Source of the DNA: a candidate division Zixibacteria bacterium SM23_81 | GTDB lineage: Bacteria; SM23-81 | DNA: 53,310 nt | Reading direction: 5' to 3' | NCBI GenBank assembly: GCA_001304015.1 | Contig: LJUY01000014.1 | Coordinates: forward strand, 1-53,310 | Part shown: in pieces, positions 25,339 to 33,681 of the stretch | Layout of the letters: each line of letters starts with the position of its first letter | Position numbering within the stretch: the first letter of the stretch is position 1 | The notes under the pieces: generated by a model | What the model was told of the DNA's origin: nothing | What the model saw: the letters and a program-made list of their open reading frames with translations, nothing else | Databases searched by the model: none | Program-made: the position numbers and the translations under genes

Positions 25339-26739
25339 ATGGCCAAGGAGAAAATCAAGCTTTTGGTCATCGACGATAACAAAAAAGTGGCCTGGATGCT
25401 CCGCGAGGGTTTAAACGACGATCAATATGAGATCATCGATGCTCTGGATGGAAAGACCGGGATCCAGATGATGATAGAGGAGCAACCCAGGGTGATCATC
25501 CTGGATATTAAGATGCCTGGTATGGACGGCATGGAGGTCCTGGAGAGGATCCGTTCCATCAATCGCAGAGTCGAGATCATCATGCTCTCTGGCTACGGGG
25601 AGACCAAGCAGATTGTCCGGGCCATGAAGCTGGGAGCCTCCGACTTCATCAGCAAGCCTTTTGATGTTGAGGAGGTGGAGGTCGTTATCCGCAGTGTCCT
25701 GGAGAAGAGCGAGCTGAAGAATGAAGTGCGCCATCTGCGCTCCGAGCTGGAGGCTAAGAGCAAGTACGAGGATTTTGTAGGCGATAGTCCGCAGATGCTA
25801 GAAGTTAAGTCTATGATCGGACAGGTGGCCGATAGCGAACTCACGGTGCTCATCAGGGGGGAGAGCGGGACCGGCAAGGAGGTGGTAGCCCGGACGCTCC
25901 ACGGTCTCTCCAGTCGGAGAGAGGGGCCTTTCGTAAAGGTTAATTGTGCCGCCTTGCCCAAGGAATTGTTGGAAGCCGAGCTCTTCGGATATGAGAAGGG
26001 TGCTTTCACCGGGGCCTTTAAAAAGAAGCCCGGTCGTTTCGAACTGGCCTCACACGGGACGATATTCCTGGATGAGATCGGGGAGATGTCTCCAGATCTT
26101 CAGGCAAAGATCCTTCAGGTTTTAGAACAAAGAGAATTTGTTCGTGTTGGAGGTATCGAGACTATTCAGGTGGATGTTCGTATCCTGTGCGCCACTCACC
26201 GCGACTTGGAAGAAGCTCTTACACAAGGACGTATCCGAGCAGATTTGTTCTATCGTCTGAACGAAATCACGCTCTTTCTTGCTCCACTGCGGGAGCGGAA
26301 GGAGGATATTCCCCTCCTGGTGGAATACATGTTGAGAAGATATTGTCGCCAATATAACCGAGAATATCGCCCTTTTTCAAGAAGAAATATAGAGCTGTTG
26401 CATGAGTACCATTGGCCAGGCAACGTCCGTGAGCTGGAGAACTTGGTTAAACAGATCGTGGTACGGGGGGACGAGAGCATCATCGCCCGGACTATTCCCC
26501 GGCAGGTTTCTTCTCAGCCGGTATCTGCTGAGGAGAACTCGCCGTATCCGGAGCTGACCAATGCGCCGCATGGCGTTCCTCTCAAACAGGCTACCCAACA
26601 GGCGGTTGAGAGGACGGAGAAGGCCCTCATCAAAAGCGTCTTAAACAGAACCAACTGGAATCGCAAGAAAGCGGCCGAGCTACTCAAAATCAGCTATCGG
26701 TCCCTTTTATACAAAATCAAGGAATACCAAATCAGATGA
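25339..26739 (+). CDS. NtrC-type sigma-54-dependent response regulator
   Basis: A 466-residue activator. Receiver domain (1-120): acidic IDDN at 11-14, phospho-acceptor D56 in ILDIKMPGMDG, and a conserved lysine in ISKPFD. The AAA+ domain (about 140-380) has GESGTGKE (Walker A), the sigma-54 contact motif GAFTGA and Walker B IFLDEIGEM, plus WPGNVRELEN. The C-terminal Fis-type helix-turn-helix is RKKAAELLKISYRSLLYKI. The start is the ATG with GGAGGTGAAC upstream. It lies between its likely cognate kinase and a -24/-12 promoter, so the EPS operon is the obvious target. Confidence 0.94.
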   Translation: MAKEKIKLLVIDDNKKVAWMLREGLNDDQYEIIDALDGKTGIQMMIEEQPRVIILDIKMPGMDGMEVLERIRSINRRVEIIMLSGYGETKQIVRAMKLGASDFISKPFDVEEVEVVIRSVLEKSELKNEVRHLRSELEAKSKYEDFVGDSPQMLEVKSMIGQVADSELTVLIRGESGTGKEVVARTLHGLSSRREGPFVKVNCAALPKELLEAELFGYEKGAFTGAFKKKPGRFELASHGTIFLDEIGEMSPDLQAKILQVLEQREFVRVGGIETIQVDVRILCATHRDLEEALTQGRIRADLFYRLNEITLFLAPLRERKEDIPLLVEYMLRRYCRQYNREYRPFSRRNIELLHEYHWPGNVRELENLVKQIVVRGDESIIARTIPRQVSSQPVSAEENSPYPELTNAPHGVPLKQATQQAVERTEKALIKSVLNRTNWNRKKAAELLKISYRSLLYKIKEYQIR

Positions 26740-26823
26740 CCAGGAGCCGCCGTCGGGTCGCTTCGATGTGAGCTTTTGGGGGAGCCAGTATGTCCTTAAC
26801 GGCTCTTTCTTCGACAAGGTCAA

Positions 26824-26839
26824 GGGCCGTGAATGGCCC
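26824..26839. repeat. Inverted repeat upstream of the sigma-54 promoter
   Basis: GGGCC (26824-26828) and GGCCC (26835-26839) around six bases, 18 bases before the -24 GG. It could be an operator or hairpin; it is closer than a typical enhancer site for NtrC-type activators. Confidence 0.35.
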
Positions 26840-26854
26840 CAAGCCCCCTTTTGT

Positions 26855-26871
26855 TTGGCATATATCTTGCT
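26855..26871 (+). promoter_or_regulatory. Sigma-54 (-24/-12) promoter of the EPS operon
   Basis: TTGGCATATATCTTGCT: GG at 26857-26858 and GC at 26869-26870 with exactly ten bases between, close to the TGGCAC-N5-TTGC consensus. It is 116 bases after the stop of a sigma-54 activator and about 80 bases before the first gene of the polysaccharide operon. Expected start near 26882. Confidence 0.85.
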
Positions 26872-26898
26872 TAAAAAAGGGCTCTAAGAGACCATGAG

Positions 26899-26941
26899 CC
26901 CCCTCCGGTATGACCGGGATTGCTCGGCATCACGGAGGGGG
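26899..26941 (+). promoter_or_regulatory. Leader RNA stem abutting the first ribosome site
   Basis: CCCCCTCCG (26899-26907) pairs perfectly over nine bases with CGGAGGGGG (26933-26941). The enclosed 25 bases can form a competing small hairpin (CCGGT, ATG, ACCGG from 26905). The 3' arm merges into the purine tract GAGGGGAAGG that serves the GTG at 26953, so folding could limit translation of the first gene. The structure is seen; its regulatory role is inference. Confidence 0.45.
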
Positions 26942-26952
26942 AGGGGAAGGCC

Positions 26953-27153
26953 GTGAAGGTGAAAGTTCAAGTGAGCATCCTACCGGATTCAGGTGATGTG
27001 CAGATCCAGGTGCTGAAATACGATGTGACCTACGATCAGAAACTTCGGGTCGCTCGTTGGCAGCTTCTTCCTGGCCAAGGCGAGCTCATCAGACCGTCGG
27101 TGGCGATCCCGAGGAATTGCCACCTGAGCATCAACATACCCAGAAAGGGGTGA
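26953..27153 (+). CDS. Small hypothetical protein, first gene of EPS operon
   Basis: A 66-residue protein, beta-rich and mildly basic (VKVKVQVSILPDSGDVQIQV at the start, a Pro-Arg-Lys end), with no signal peptide or membrane segment. GTG is chosen as start because GAGGGG lies six bases upstream; an earlier TTG at 26920 lies inside the leader stem. Its stop is four bases before the export-protein ATG, whose ribosome site lies inside this frame's end, so translation is coupled. No family recognised. It may be a small regulatory or structural partner of the export machinery. Confidence 0.55.
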   Translation: MKVKVQVSILPDSGDVQIQVLKYDVTYDQKLRVARWQLLPGQGELIRPSVAIPRNCHLSINIPRKG

Positions 27154-27157
27154 ACAG

Positions 27158-28126
27158 ATGCGGGCAGCCGGACGCGTTATGCTCTTGGAGTTCTCCCTCA
27201 CCGTGTTCCTCATGACTGTATTGGCCTTCCAGGCCGCCGCACGAGAATATATCATCGGAACAGACGATAAAATTCAAATATCCTTCTGGCAGCAACCGGA
27301 TCTGAATACCACTGTACGAGTTCGGCACGATGGCAAAATTTCCCTGCCGCTTTTAGGAGAGGTTGAAGCTGCTGGCTTAACTCCCAAGGAGCTGGAAGAG
27401 AAAGTCGTCAAAGGCATATCTGTCTATAACAAAAGGATCTCTCAGGCCAGAGTCGAGGTTCTGGAGTACAATAGTAGGGCGGTTTTTGTCACTGGTGAAG
27501 TCAACAGACCGGGCAAGTTCGCATTTGAATTCATTCCCAACCTCTGGGAGGTGTTACGTGAAGCGGGCGGTCCTACTGGACGGGCCTCTCTCACCGAGGT
27601 GTCTGTGATCCGTGGTGGTGAGGAAGCGGGCAGAAAAATATCTGTGAATTTGGCTCAAGTGCTTGAAAAGGGAGATTTTTCCGAACTCCCAGAGCTTAGA
27701 CCAGGCGACACTGTGATCGTGCCGGCTTTTCCCGTTGAAGGCACCCCTGCACCCGCAGAACTCATGGGCCGATCGGTGATTTTCGTCTTTGGCCAGGTCG
27801 CTCGCCCGGGGATTTACCCAGTCGAGGAGAAAAGTACCCTGTTGCAGGCCATCGGCCTAGCTGGGGGTCCCGCACCTGGGGCAGATCTGAAGAACGTTCG
27901 CGTGGTCATGAAACAGGGCGTTCAGTCCACGGTGGCCAAAGTGAACTTAGATAAGTATCTTCACCAGGGGAATCCTCCAGATCTCCTCCTTCATCCCGGC
28001 GATACGGTAGTAGTTCCTGAAAAAAGTGGAGTGTGGCGAAAGGCATGGAGCGTGATGACCAACGTCGCGGCAGTCACCTCCTCGGTTATTGGCATTGTGT
28101 ATATCGTTGATCGGTTGAAAGAATGA
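27158..28126 (+). CDS. Polysaccharide export protein (Wza-like, SLBB)
   Basis: A 322-residue exported protein: signal segment (about 8-28, cleaved near QAAA), polysaccharide export domain (YIIGTDDKIQISFWQQPDLN.TV.VR.DG.ISLPLLGEV, about 31-110), and two SLBB domains (VFVTGEVNRPGKF near 113 and VFVFGQVARPGIYPV near 210). A membrane helix lies near the C-terminus (VAAVTSSVIGIVYIV). It is expected to form the outer-membrane or periplasmic export conduit. No lipobox cysteine is seen, unlike E. coli Wza; the C-terminal helix may provide anchoring instead. It is followed by the Wzz-like gene after 31 bases. Confidence 0.92.
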   Translation: MRAAGRVMLLEFSLTVFLMTVLAFQAAAREYIIGTDDKIQISFWQQPDLNTTVRVRHDGKISLPLLGEVEAAGLTPKELEEKVVKGISVYNKRISQARVEVLEYNSRAVFVTGEVNRPGKFAFEFIPNLWEVLREAGGPTGRASLTEVSVIRGGEEAGRKISVNLAQVLEKGDFSELPELRPGDTVIVPAFPVEGTPAPAELMGRSVIFVFGQVARPGIYPVEEKSTLLQAIGLAGGPAPGADLKNVRVVMKQGVQSTVAKVNLDKYLHQGNPPDLLLHPGDTVVVPEKSGVWRKAWSVMTNVAAVTSSVIGIVYIVDRLKE

Positions 28127-28157
28127 GCCCTTTAATTGGGTAAAACATGGGGAAAGA

Positions 28158-29732
28158 ATGAGCTTAGAAAATAGCGAACAGCTTGATCTCCGCAAGTATC
28201 TTGCGGTCATCAGAAAAAGGAAGATCTTGTTGATCCTCCCCTTTTTGGGGGTGCTTTTTACCGTAATGCTGGGCAGCTTCTTCATGGAGCCCATCTATAG
28301 GTCATCTACCACCCTCTTGGTGGTCGATCCTCGTCTATTGCCCCGTTCAGTGGAGAGGATGGCCTCTGACGCGAGCTTTCAAGATCACATGGATGCTCTG
28401 AAAAGGGAGATCACAAGCAGGGATTACCTGAAGCGGTTGATCAAGACTTTGCAGTGGGACGAAAATCCCGAGCTCCGAGCCCAAGCCGAAGAGCAGAAAG
28501 CGAATTATCCGGACCTGACCGTGGATGAGATCGTCGAAAGGTGGCTCATCGACGTCTTGAGGAAAAAGATTTCATTACGGCGCCAGGGTTCGGACCTTCT
28601 GACCATTGTCGTGCAGGATAAAAATCCCAATAGGGCTCTTTTGCTGGCCAAAACCTTAGCCCAAGTTTCTGTCGATGAGACTCTTCGGCGGGAACTCAGC
28701 GGGGTGCGAGGCGCCCTGGAATTCAGCAACGAACAATTGGCCATCTATAAGCAGCAGCTGGAAGATTCCGAGGAGGAGCTTCGTCTTTTCCGCGAGAAGA
28801 TGGTACGACAGACGTTAAGCGATGGCGTCAAGGACCAGGAGAACCTGAGTCGAGTGAGTTCTGAGACCTCTACCGCCGAGGCTGATCTGCGTCAGGCGGA
28901 AAAGACGGTGACTTCCCTGACCATCCGCCTACAAAACCTGGCCCCCGGAGGGCTTATCTCTGTTTCCAATGCTCGGATATCCAATATGAAAGCCCAGTAC
29001 TATGATTTGGCTCGGGAATTGGCTAGACAGCTCATTAACTATACGTGGCGAGATGCGCAGGTCATCGTTCTTGCCGATGAAATCGGTTTGCTGCGAGAGG
29101 AAATGAGAGCTGAAATTGACCAGATCTGTCGCGAGACCACCAGCACTAATAACCCTTTGTATTGCCAACTGCTCCAGGATCTGGAGCTAGCCAAGACAGA
29201 TGTGGTTTTCTATCGGAACAAGTGGGAAGCTCTGAATAATTATGTGGCTGAATATGAACACTCTCTGGTGCAAGGTCCCCAGCAGCAGTTGACTCTGGAG
29301 CGATTGCAGGACAAGGTGAAATCCAATAGAAAAATCTACCAGATGTTTCTCGATCAGTCTCAGGGTGCCCAGATTCAGGAGGCTGCTCACCGAACGGCAG
29401 CCGAAGGGAGGTTCAGAATTATGGAGCCCGCCATGCTTCCCTTGAAGCCTATATCGCCGAATAGGCGCAGGCTGGCGATGTTGGGTTGTGCTATGGGGAC
29501 CCTATTAGGACTCTCGCTGATCTTTCTTGTGGAGTATCTAGATCACTCCCTGACGACGGTAGAGGAAGTAGAGCATTATTTGGGCCTGCCAGTTTTGGGG
29601 ACTATTCCCCGAATGAATCTACGAAGCTCGAAGCGAAGTAGAAAGGTGCGCATTACCGTCTTCGTTGTTTTAGGAATGCTCGTGGTAGTTCTTATCGTCA
29701 TCTTCATCAAGCAGCGCATGGTGGGCGCTTAG
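28158..29732 (+). CDS. Wzz/GumC-like polysaccharide co-polymerase
   Basis: A 524-residue chain-length determinant. N-terminal motif DLRKYLAVIRKRK, membrane helix (about 26-46), the Wzz periplasmic domain with PIYRSSTTLLV, and an extended coiled coil (about 190-400, rich in Glu/Gln/Leu). The C-terminal motif PMxPxxP-like is MLPLKPISPNRRR, followed by a second membrane helix (about 440-462). An extra C-terminal tail ends in a third hydrophobic segment (ITVFVVLGMLVVVLIVIFI), which is unusual. The kinase domain is not fused; it is the next gene. It sets chain length and links the exporter to the kinase. Confidence 0.9.
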   Translation: MSLENSEQLDLRKYLAVIRKRKILLILPFLGVLFTVMLGSFFMEPIYRSSTTLLVVDPRLLPRSVERMASDASFQDHMDALKREITSRDYLKRLIKTLQWDENPELRAQAEEQKANYPDLTVDEIVERWLIDVLRKKISLRRQGSDLLTIVVQDKNPNRALLLAKTLAQVSVDETLRRELSGVRGALEFSNEQLAIYKQQLEDSEEELRLFREKMVRQTLSDGVKDQENLSRVSSETSTAEADLRQAEKTVTSLTIRLQNLAPGGLISVSNARISNMKAQYYDLARELARQLINYTWRDAQVIVLADEIGLLREEMRAEIDQICRETTSTNNPLYCQLLQDLELAKTDVVFYRNKWEALNNYVAEYEHSLVQGPQQQLTLERLQDKVKSNRKIYQMFLDQSQGAQIQEAAHRTAAEGRFRIMEPAMLPLKPISPNRRRLAMLGCAMGTLLGLSLIFLVEYLDHSLTTVEEVEHYLGLPVLGTIPRMNLRSSKRSRKVRITVFVVLGMLVVVLIVIFIKQRMVGA

Positions 29733-29763
29733 ACAAGGGCTTCAACTCCGCCGAGAGGGTTTC

Positions 29764-30504
29764 ATGCCGAGAAGGGTGATCAACAGGAGGAATCATTCCG
29801 CCTTAGGCAGATATGTGGACGAATCTCCTGAGGGGACCGAGTTTCGCAGAGTGGCCAAAAGGGTGTTGGATCTGTGCAAACAGTCCACGCCTCTTACATT
29901 GATGGTGACCAGCGCTGTGAGAGGAGAGGGCAAGACCACGGTGGCGGCCAATCTGGCCATTGCCCTGGCCGGTGATAAACGGAGGAGGGTCTTGCTGGTG
30001 GACGCCGATCTAAGGCGACCGAGGCTTCATACTTTGTTTGGCTTCACTCGTCGAAATGGACTGGGCGATGTTTTGAGGAACGACCTGAAAGTAAGGGCTG
30101 TGTATAAAAGCAGCACCATGGAAAACCTCACGGTCATCACCGGCGGGCGTTTCAATAAGAGTCCTTCTAAGCTCTTCAATAACAGTAGATGGCGAGAGCT
30201 TCTGGCGGAACTGAGAGCTGATTTTGACGTCATCGTCTTTGACTTTCCACCCACGATCCCCGTGGACGATCCCGAGTCGGTGGGCAAAGAAATGGACGGC
30301 GTCTTGTTCGTGTTTCTCTCAGGCAAGACTCCGCGAGAGGTTGGACAACGTGCGGTATCTATCCTGAAATCCGCCCAAGCCAATGTATTGGGCGTCATCG
30401 TCAATGACCTCTCTGAGGTTTTGCCCTATTATTATCGGCACAAGTACTACAAGTACTATAACACCAAACCCGAGGTCACCTTTAATTCCAGACAGGAGAC
30501 GTAA
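29764..30504 (+). CDS. CpsD/CapB-type bacterial tyrosine kinase
   Basis: A 246-residue BY-kinase. Walker A SAVRGEGKTT (50-59), Walker A' LLVDADLRRPRL (78-89), Walker B VIVFDFPP near 160. The C-terminal tyrosine cluster (YYYRHKYYKYYN) is the autophosphorylation tail. It works with the separate Wzz-like protein, the two-protein arrangement typical of Gram-positive CapA/CapB systems. Walker B has Phe between Asp and Pro-Pro where Thr, Ser or Ala is common. GAGAGGG precedes the ATG. Confidence 0.92.
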   Translation: MPRRVINRRNHSALGRYVDESPEGTEFRRVAKRVLDLCKQSTPLTLMVTSAVRGEGKTTVAANLAIALAGDKRRRVLLVDADLRRPRLHTLFGFTRRNGLGDVLRNDLKVRAVYKSSTMENLTVITGGRFNKSPSKLFNNSRWRELLAELRADFDVIVFDFPPTIPVDDPESVGKEMDGVLFVFLSGKTPREVGQRAVSILKSAQANVLGVIVNDLSEVLPYYYRHKYYKYYNTKPEVTFNSRQET

Positions 30505-30554
30505 AGGCCCCAGCCCTCGTCTCGATCCATCTCTCCGCCAAGGGGCAGAGTTCC

Positions 30555-31502
30555 ATGGCCTTTTTTTTAGTTACAGGGGGAGCAGGCTTTATCGGCTCGC
30601 ACCTGGCCCAAGAGTTGTTGCGCAAAAATCATCGGGTTCGCATTATCGATAACTTTTCCACTGGGCGAAGGGAGAACCTGAATGGCTTTCTCCATAAACT
30701 CGAGTTGGTGGAGGGGGATGTTCGAGATTCAGCAGCGGTCAAAGAAGCCATCGGGGGAGTAGACTACGTGCTCCATCAAGCAGCCCTCTGTTCAGTATGG
30801 AAATCAATTGATAATCCTTTGGAATCCAATGAGGTAAATGTCCAAGGGACCCTGAATCTGCTGGTTGCTGCTCGGGACGCGGGGGTTCGGCGTTTCGTTT
30901 TGGCAAGCTCCTCTTCGGTCTATGGACCTGCGCGGCGTTTGCCGAAGCGTGAGCTGATGAAGCCCAATCCCATCTCTCCATATGCGGCCACCAAGTTGGC
31001 CGGTGAGAAATACTGCCAGATCTTTTTTCACATATACGGGCTGGAGACAGTTTGCCTGCGATATTTTAACGTCTTTGGACCTAGGCAAAATCCCCATTCT
31101 CAATATGCAGCTGTTATTCCGACGTTCATCTTGGCTCTGCTGAACCACAAGTCCCCCACTATTTACGGCGACGGCGAGCAATCCCGGGATTTCACCTATG
31201 TTGCAAATGCCGTGCAGGCGAACATCCTGGCCTGCCTAGCTCGGGGAATTGCCGGCCAAGTGATCAATATCGCCTGCGGAGTTCGGCACACATTGAATGC
31301 CTTGGTAGCTAACCTGCATAACCTTATTGGCGTTGATCTCCCTGCTCAGAACACCGCTGCGAGACCGGGAGATGTTCGGCACTCCCTGGCGGATATTTCC
31401 AAGGCTCAACGGCTCCTGGGATATCGACCCAGGGTTCACTTTGAGGACGGGCTCAGAAGGACGGTGGCCTGGTACAAGAAGGAACACACCAGCGATCCAT
31501 AA
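30555..31502 (+). CDS. NAD-dependent sugar-nucleotide epimerase (WbpP-like)
   Basis: A 315-residue extended short-chain dehydrogenase. NAD motif TGGAGFIGSHL (about 7-17), DNFSTGRREN, the HQAALCSVWKSIDNP segment typical of the WbpP/UDP-GlcNAc 4-epimerase subgroup, SSSVYG, and the catalytic YAATK. RYFNVFGPRQNP and IYGDGEQSRDF appear later. It probably interconverts UDP-HexNAc or UDP-hexuronate donors for the polymer; the exact sugar is not determined. Confidence 0.88.
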   Translation: MAFFLVTGGAGFIGSHLAQELLRKNHRVRIIDNFSTGRRENLNGFLHKLELVEGDVRDSAAVKEAIGGVDYVLHQAALCSVWKSIDNPLESNEVNVQGTLNLLVAARDAGVRRFVLASSSSVYGPARRLPKRELMKPNPISPYAATKLAGEKYCQIFFHIYGLETVCLRYFNVFGPRQNPHSQYAAVIPTFILALLNHKSPTIYGDGEQSRDFTYVANAVQANILACLARGIAGQVINIACGVRHTLNALVANLHNLIGVDLPAQNTAARPGDVRHSLADISKAQRLLGYRPRVHFEDGLRRTVAWYKKEHTSDP

Positions 31503-31555
31503 AACCTTTTCGCTGCTTTCGAAGAGTTTACGGCAATCTTGAGGTGAATGGTGAT

Positions 31556-32383
31556 ATGATCAACGCGCTTTCTGTGGACGTGGAGGATTGGTTCCAGGTT
31601 ACCGCTTTTGAAAAAATCATCCGTCGTGATGACTGGGATACTTGCGAGAGCAGGGTGACCTCCAACGTCCATAAGATTTTGGACATTTTATCCCCTGCTG
31701 GGGTGAAAGCCACTTTTTTCATTTTAGGGTGGATCGCCGAGCGATTTCCGAAACTGGTGGTTTCCATTCGGGACGGGGGACACGAAATTTCCACGCATGG
31801 TTACGACCACAAGTTGATCCTGCTGCAGAACAAGGAGGAGTTTTATCGCGACGTGGCCAAGGCCATTAAGGTGCTGGAGTCTATCATTGGGGAAAAGGTC
31901 ATCGGGTATAGGGCTCCCAGCTGTTCTATCGTCCCGGAGACTCTGTGGGCATGGGAGCAGTTAGCTGAACTGGGCATCCGCTACGATTCCAGCATCTTTC
32001 CGATTAAGCACGATCGCTATGGTGTTGCCGGCCTGCCTCGATACCCCTTTACTGTAAACCTCGGCAATGGGCGGAATCTTGTAGAGTTCCCTCTCTCCAC
32101 AGTGAGAATCATGGGCAAGAATATCCCCATCGCTGGAGGAGGATACCTGCGGCTCTATCCGTACTGGTTTGTCAAGTGGGCGGTGAAACGGATCAACAAG
32201 CGTGGCCACCCAGCGATTTTCTACCTCCATCCTTGGGAGATTGACCCTTTTCAGCCCAAACAGGAAGTCAATTTATTCAAGAAACTCAGGCATTACAGCA
32301 ATATTTGGGCAACGGAAAGCAAGATCAAAGCCCTCATCCAAGATTTCCAGTTCACCACGGTGAGGGAGGTTTTAAACATGTGA
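31556..32383 (+). CDS. Polysaccharide deacetylase of XrtA/PEP-CTERM-locus type
   Basis: A 275-residue NodB-fold protein opening with INALSVDVEDWFQVTAF, the hallmark of the deacetylase subfamily found in exosortase A polysaccharide loci. Further motifs: ATFFILGW, HEISTHGYDH (metal histidines), YRAPSCSI and FYLHPWEIDP. It lacks a signal peptide. The ATG at 31556 is preferred because GAGGTGA is eight bases ahead; a GTG four codons earlier lies inside that ribosome site. No exosortase gene lies in this window, so the XrtA link is by family only. Confidence 0.88.
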   Translation: MINALSVDVEDWFQVTAFEKIIRRDDWDTCESRVTSNVHKILDILSPAGVKATFFILGWIAERFPKLVVSIRDGGHEISTHGYDHKLILLQNKEEFYRDVAKAIKVLESIIGEKVIGYRAPSCSIVPETLWAWEQLAELGIRYDSSIFPIKHDRYGVAGLPRYPFTVNLGNGRNLVEFPLSTVRIMGKNIPIAGGGYLRLYPYWFVKWAVKRINKRGHPAIFYLHPWEIDPFQPKQEVNLFKKLRHYSNIWATESKIKALIQDFQFTTVREVLNM

Positions 32384-32460
32384 GTCATTGCCTGACGGCG
32401 TGGCCGTGTGGTAAACGCTTCGCCTGTCAGTGAGCTTGATGGCCCATCGCAGGAGATCTC

Positions 32461-33630
32461 ATGCGCATCTTGATGATTGCTCCAGAACCCTTTTTTCAAG
32501 CACGGGGGACACCCATCAGCGTTTTGCACAGACTGAGGGCTCTGTCAAGGCTGAAGCTGGAAGTGGATTTAGTCACTTACCACTTGGGTGAAGATGTCCA
32601 TATAGAGGGGGTGCGCGTCTTTCGCATTCCGCGCATCCCTCTGGTTCGGCGAATCAAGGTGGGCCCCTCTTACATAAAACCGTTTCTTGATGTGCTGCTC
32701 TGGTTCAAGGCTTTTGCCATGCTCTCTTCGGACCGTTATGACATCATTCACGCCCACGAGGAAGCGGCCTATTTTTCCGTTCCCCTGGCGGCCATGTTCG
32801 GGGTCAAATTGCTCTATGACATGCACTCGTCACTTCCGCAACAACTTGCTAATTATCAGTTTGCCAACTACGGCGCGGTGGTGAAACTCTTTTCCTACCT
32901 GGAGAAACGGGTCGTTTGCCGAGCTGACTCGGTGATTACCATCTGCCCAGACCTTGAGCGACACGTGGGTCGCCTGAACGGTGGGAACAAGCAGTTTCTC
33001 ATCGAGAACTACGCCGTGGAAGAGCTTCCCGATTCTCGGGAGCACATGGCGGCGGAGTTGAGGAGGAATCTGCGTCTAGAGGAAAAATTGGTAGTGGCTT
33101 ACACAGGCACTCTGGAGCGAAACCAGGGACTGGACCTGTTGATCCGTGGGGCCACAGAAGTATTGGCCGAGTTTCCTGAGACGGTCTTTTTGCTGGTGGG
33201 AGGAAGGCCAGACCAGATGGAGACGCTGCAGAGTTTGGCGGCCCAGCAAGGGGTGGAAAGACATTTCCTCTTCTTGGGTTCTCGGCCACTGGGGGAGATA
33301 CCCGTTTTTCTATACATCGCCGATGTTCTGGTCTCACCTCGCAGTGAAGGAACCAACACACCATTGAAAATTTACTCTTATTTGGCCTCGGGAAGACCAA
33401 TTGTGGCAACGGATTTGCAGACACATCGACAGGTTTTAGATGACCACACGGCAGCACTGGTTCCGCCAACAGCCACTGGCCTGGCCCAGGGGATATGTGC
33501 CCTATTACGAGACAGCTCATTGCGAGAGAGGTTAGGTCGGAGGGGCCAGCAACTGGTGGAGGAGAGATATAGCTATCGTTCTTACCTGGCCAAGACCCGA
33601 GAGGTTTTTGATTATTTAAAAGCCCTTTAG
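32461..33630 (+). CDS. GT4 glycosyltransferase
   Basis: A 389-residue GT-B fold glycosyltransferase. N-terminal EPFFQARGTPISV gives the glycine loop for donor binding, followed by HAHEEAAYFS and YDMHSSLP. The C-terminal Glycos_transf_1 domain has AYTGTLERNQGLDLLI, SPRSEGTNTPLKIYSYLASGRPIVAT (E-x7-E type motif) and a C-terminal coil. AGGAGATCTC precedes the ATG. It adds one sugar to the lipid-linked repeat unit; donor and acceptor unknown. Confidence 0.9.
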   Translation: MRILMIAPEPFFQARGTPISVLHRLRALSRLKLEVDLVTYHLGEDVHIEGVRVFRIPRIPLVRRIKVGPSYIKPFLDVLLWFKAFAMLSSDRYDIIHAHEEAAYFSVPLAAMFGVKLLYDMHSSLPQQLANYQFANYGAVVKLFSYLEKRVVCRADSVITICPDLERHVGRLNGGNKQFLIENYAVEELPDSREHMAAELRRNLRLEEKLVVAYTGTLERNQGLDLLIRGATEVLAEFPETVFLLVGGRPDQMETLQSLAAQQGVERHFLFLGSRPLGEIPVFLYIADVLVSPRSEGTNTPLKIYSYLASGRPIVATDLQTHRQVLDDHTAALVPPTATGLAQGICALLRDSSLRERLGRRGQQLVEERYSYRSYLAKTREVFDYLKAL

Positions 33631-33681
33631 CCGAAAGACCCCCTGAGAGGCTTCGGTGGCTTGGTCCCGAGGTGAAGTCTC

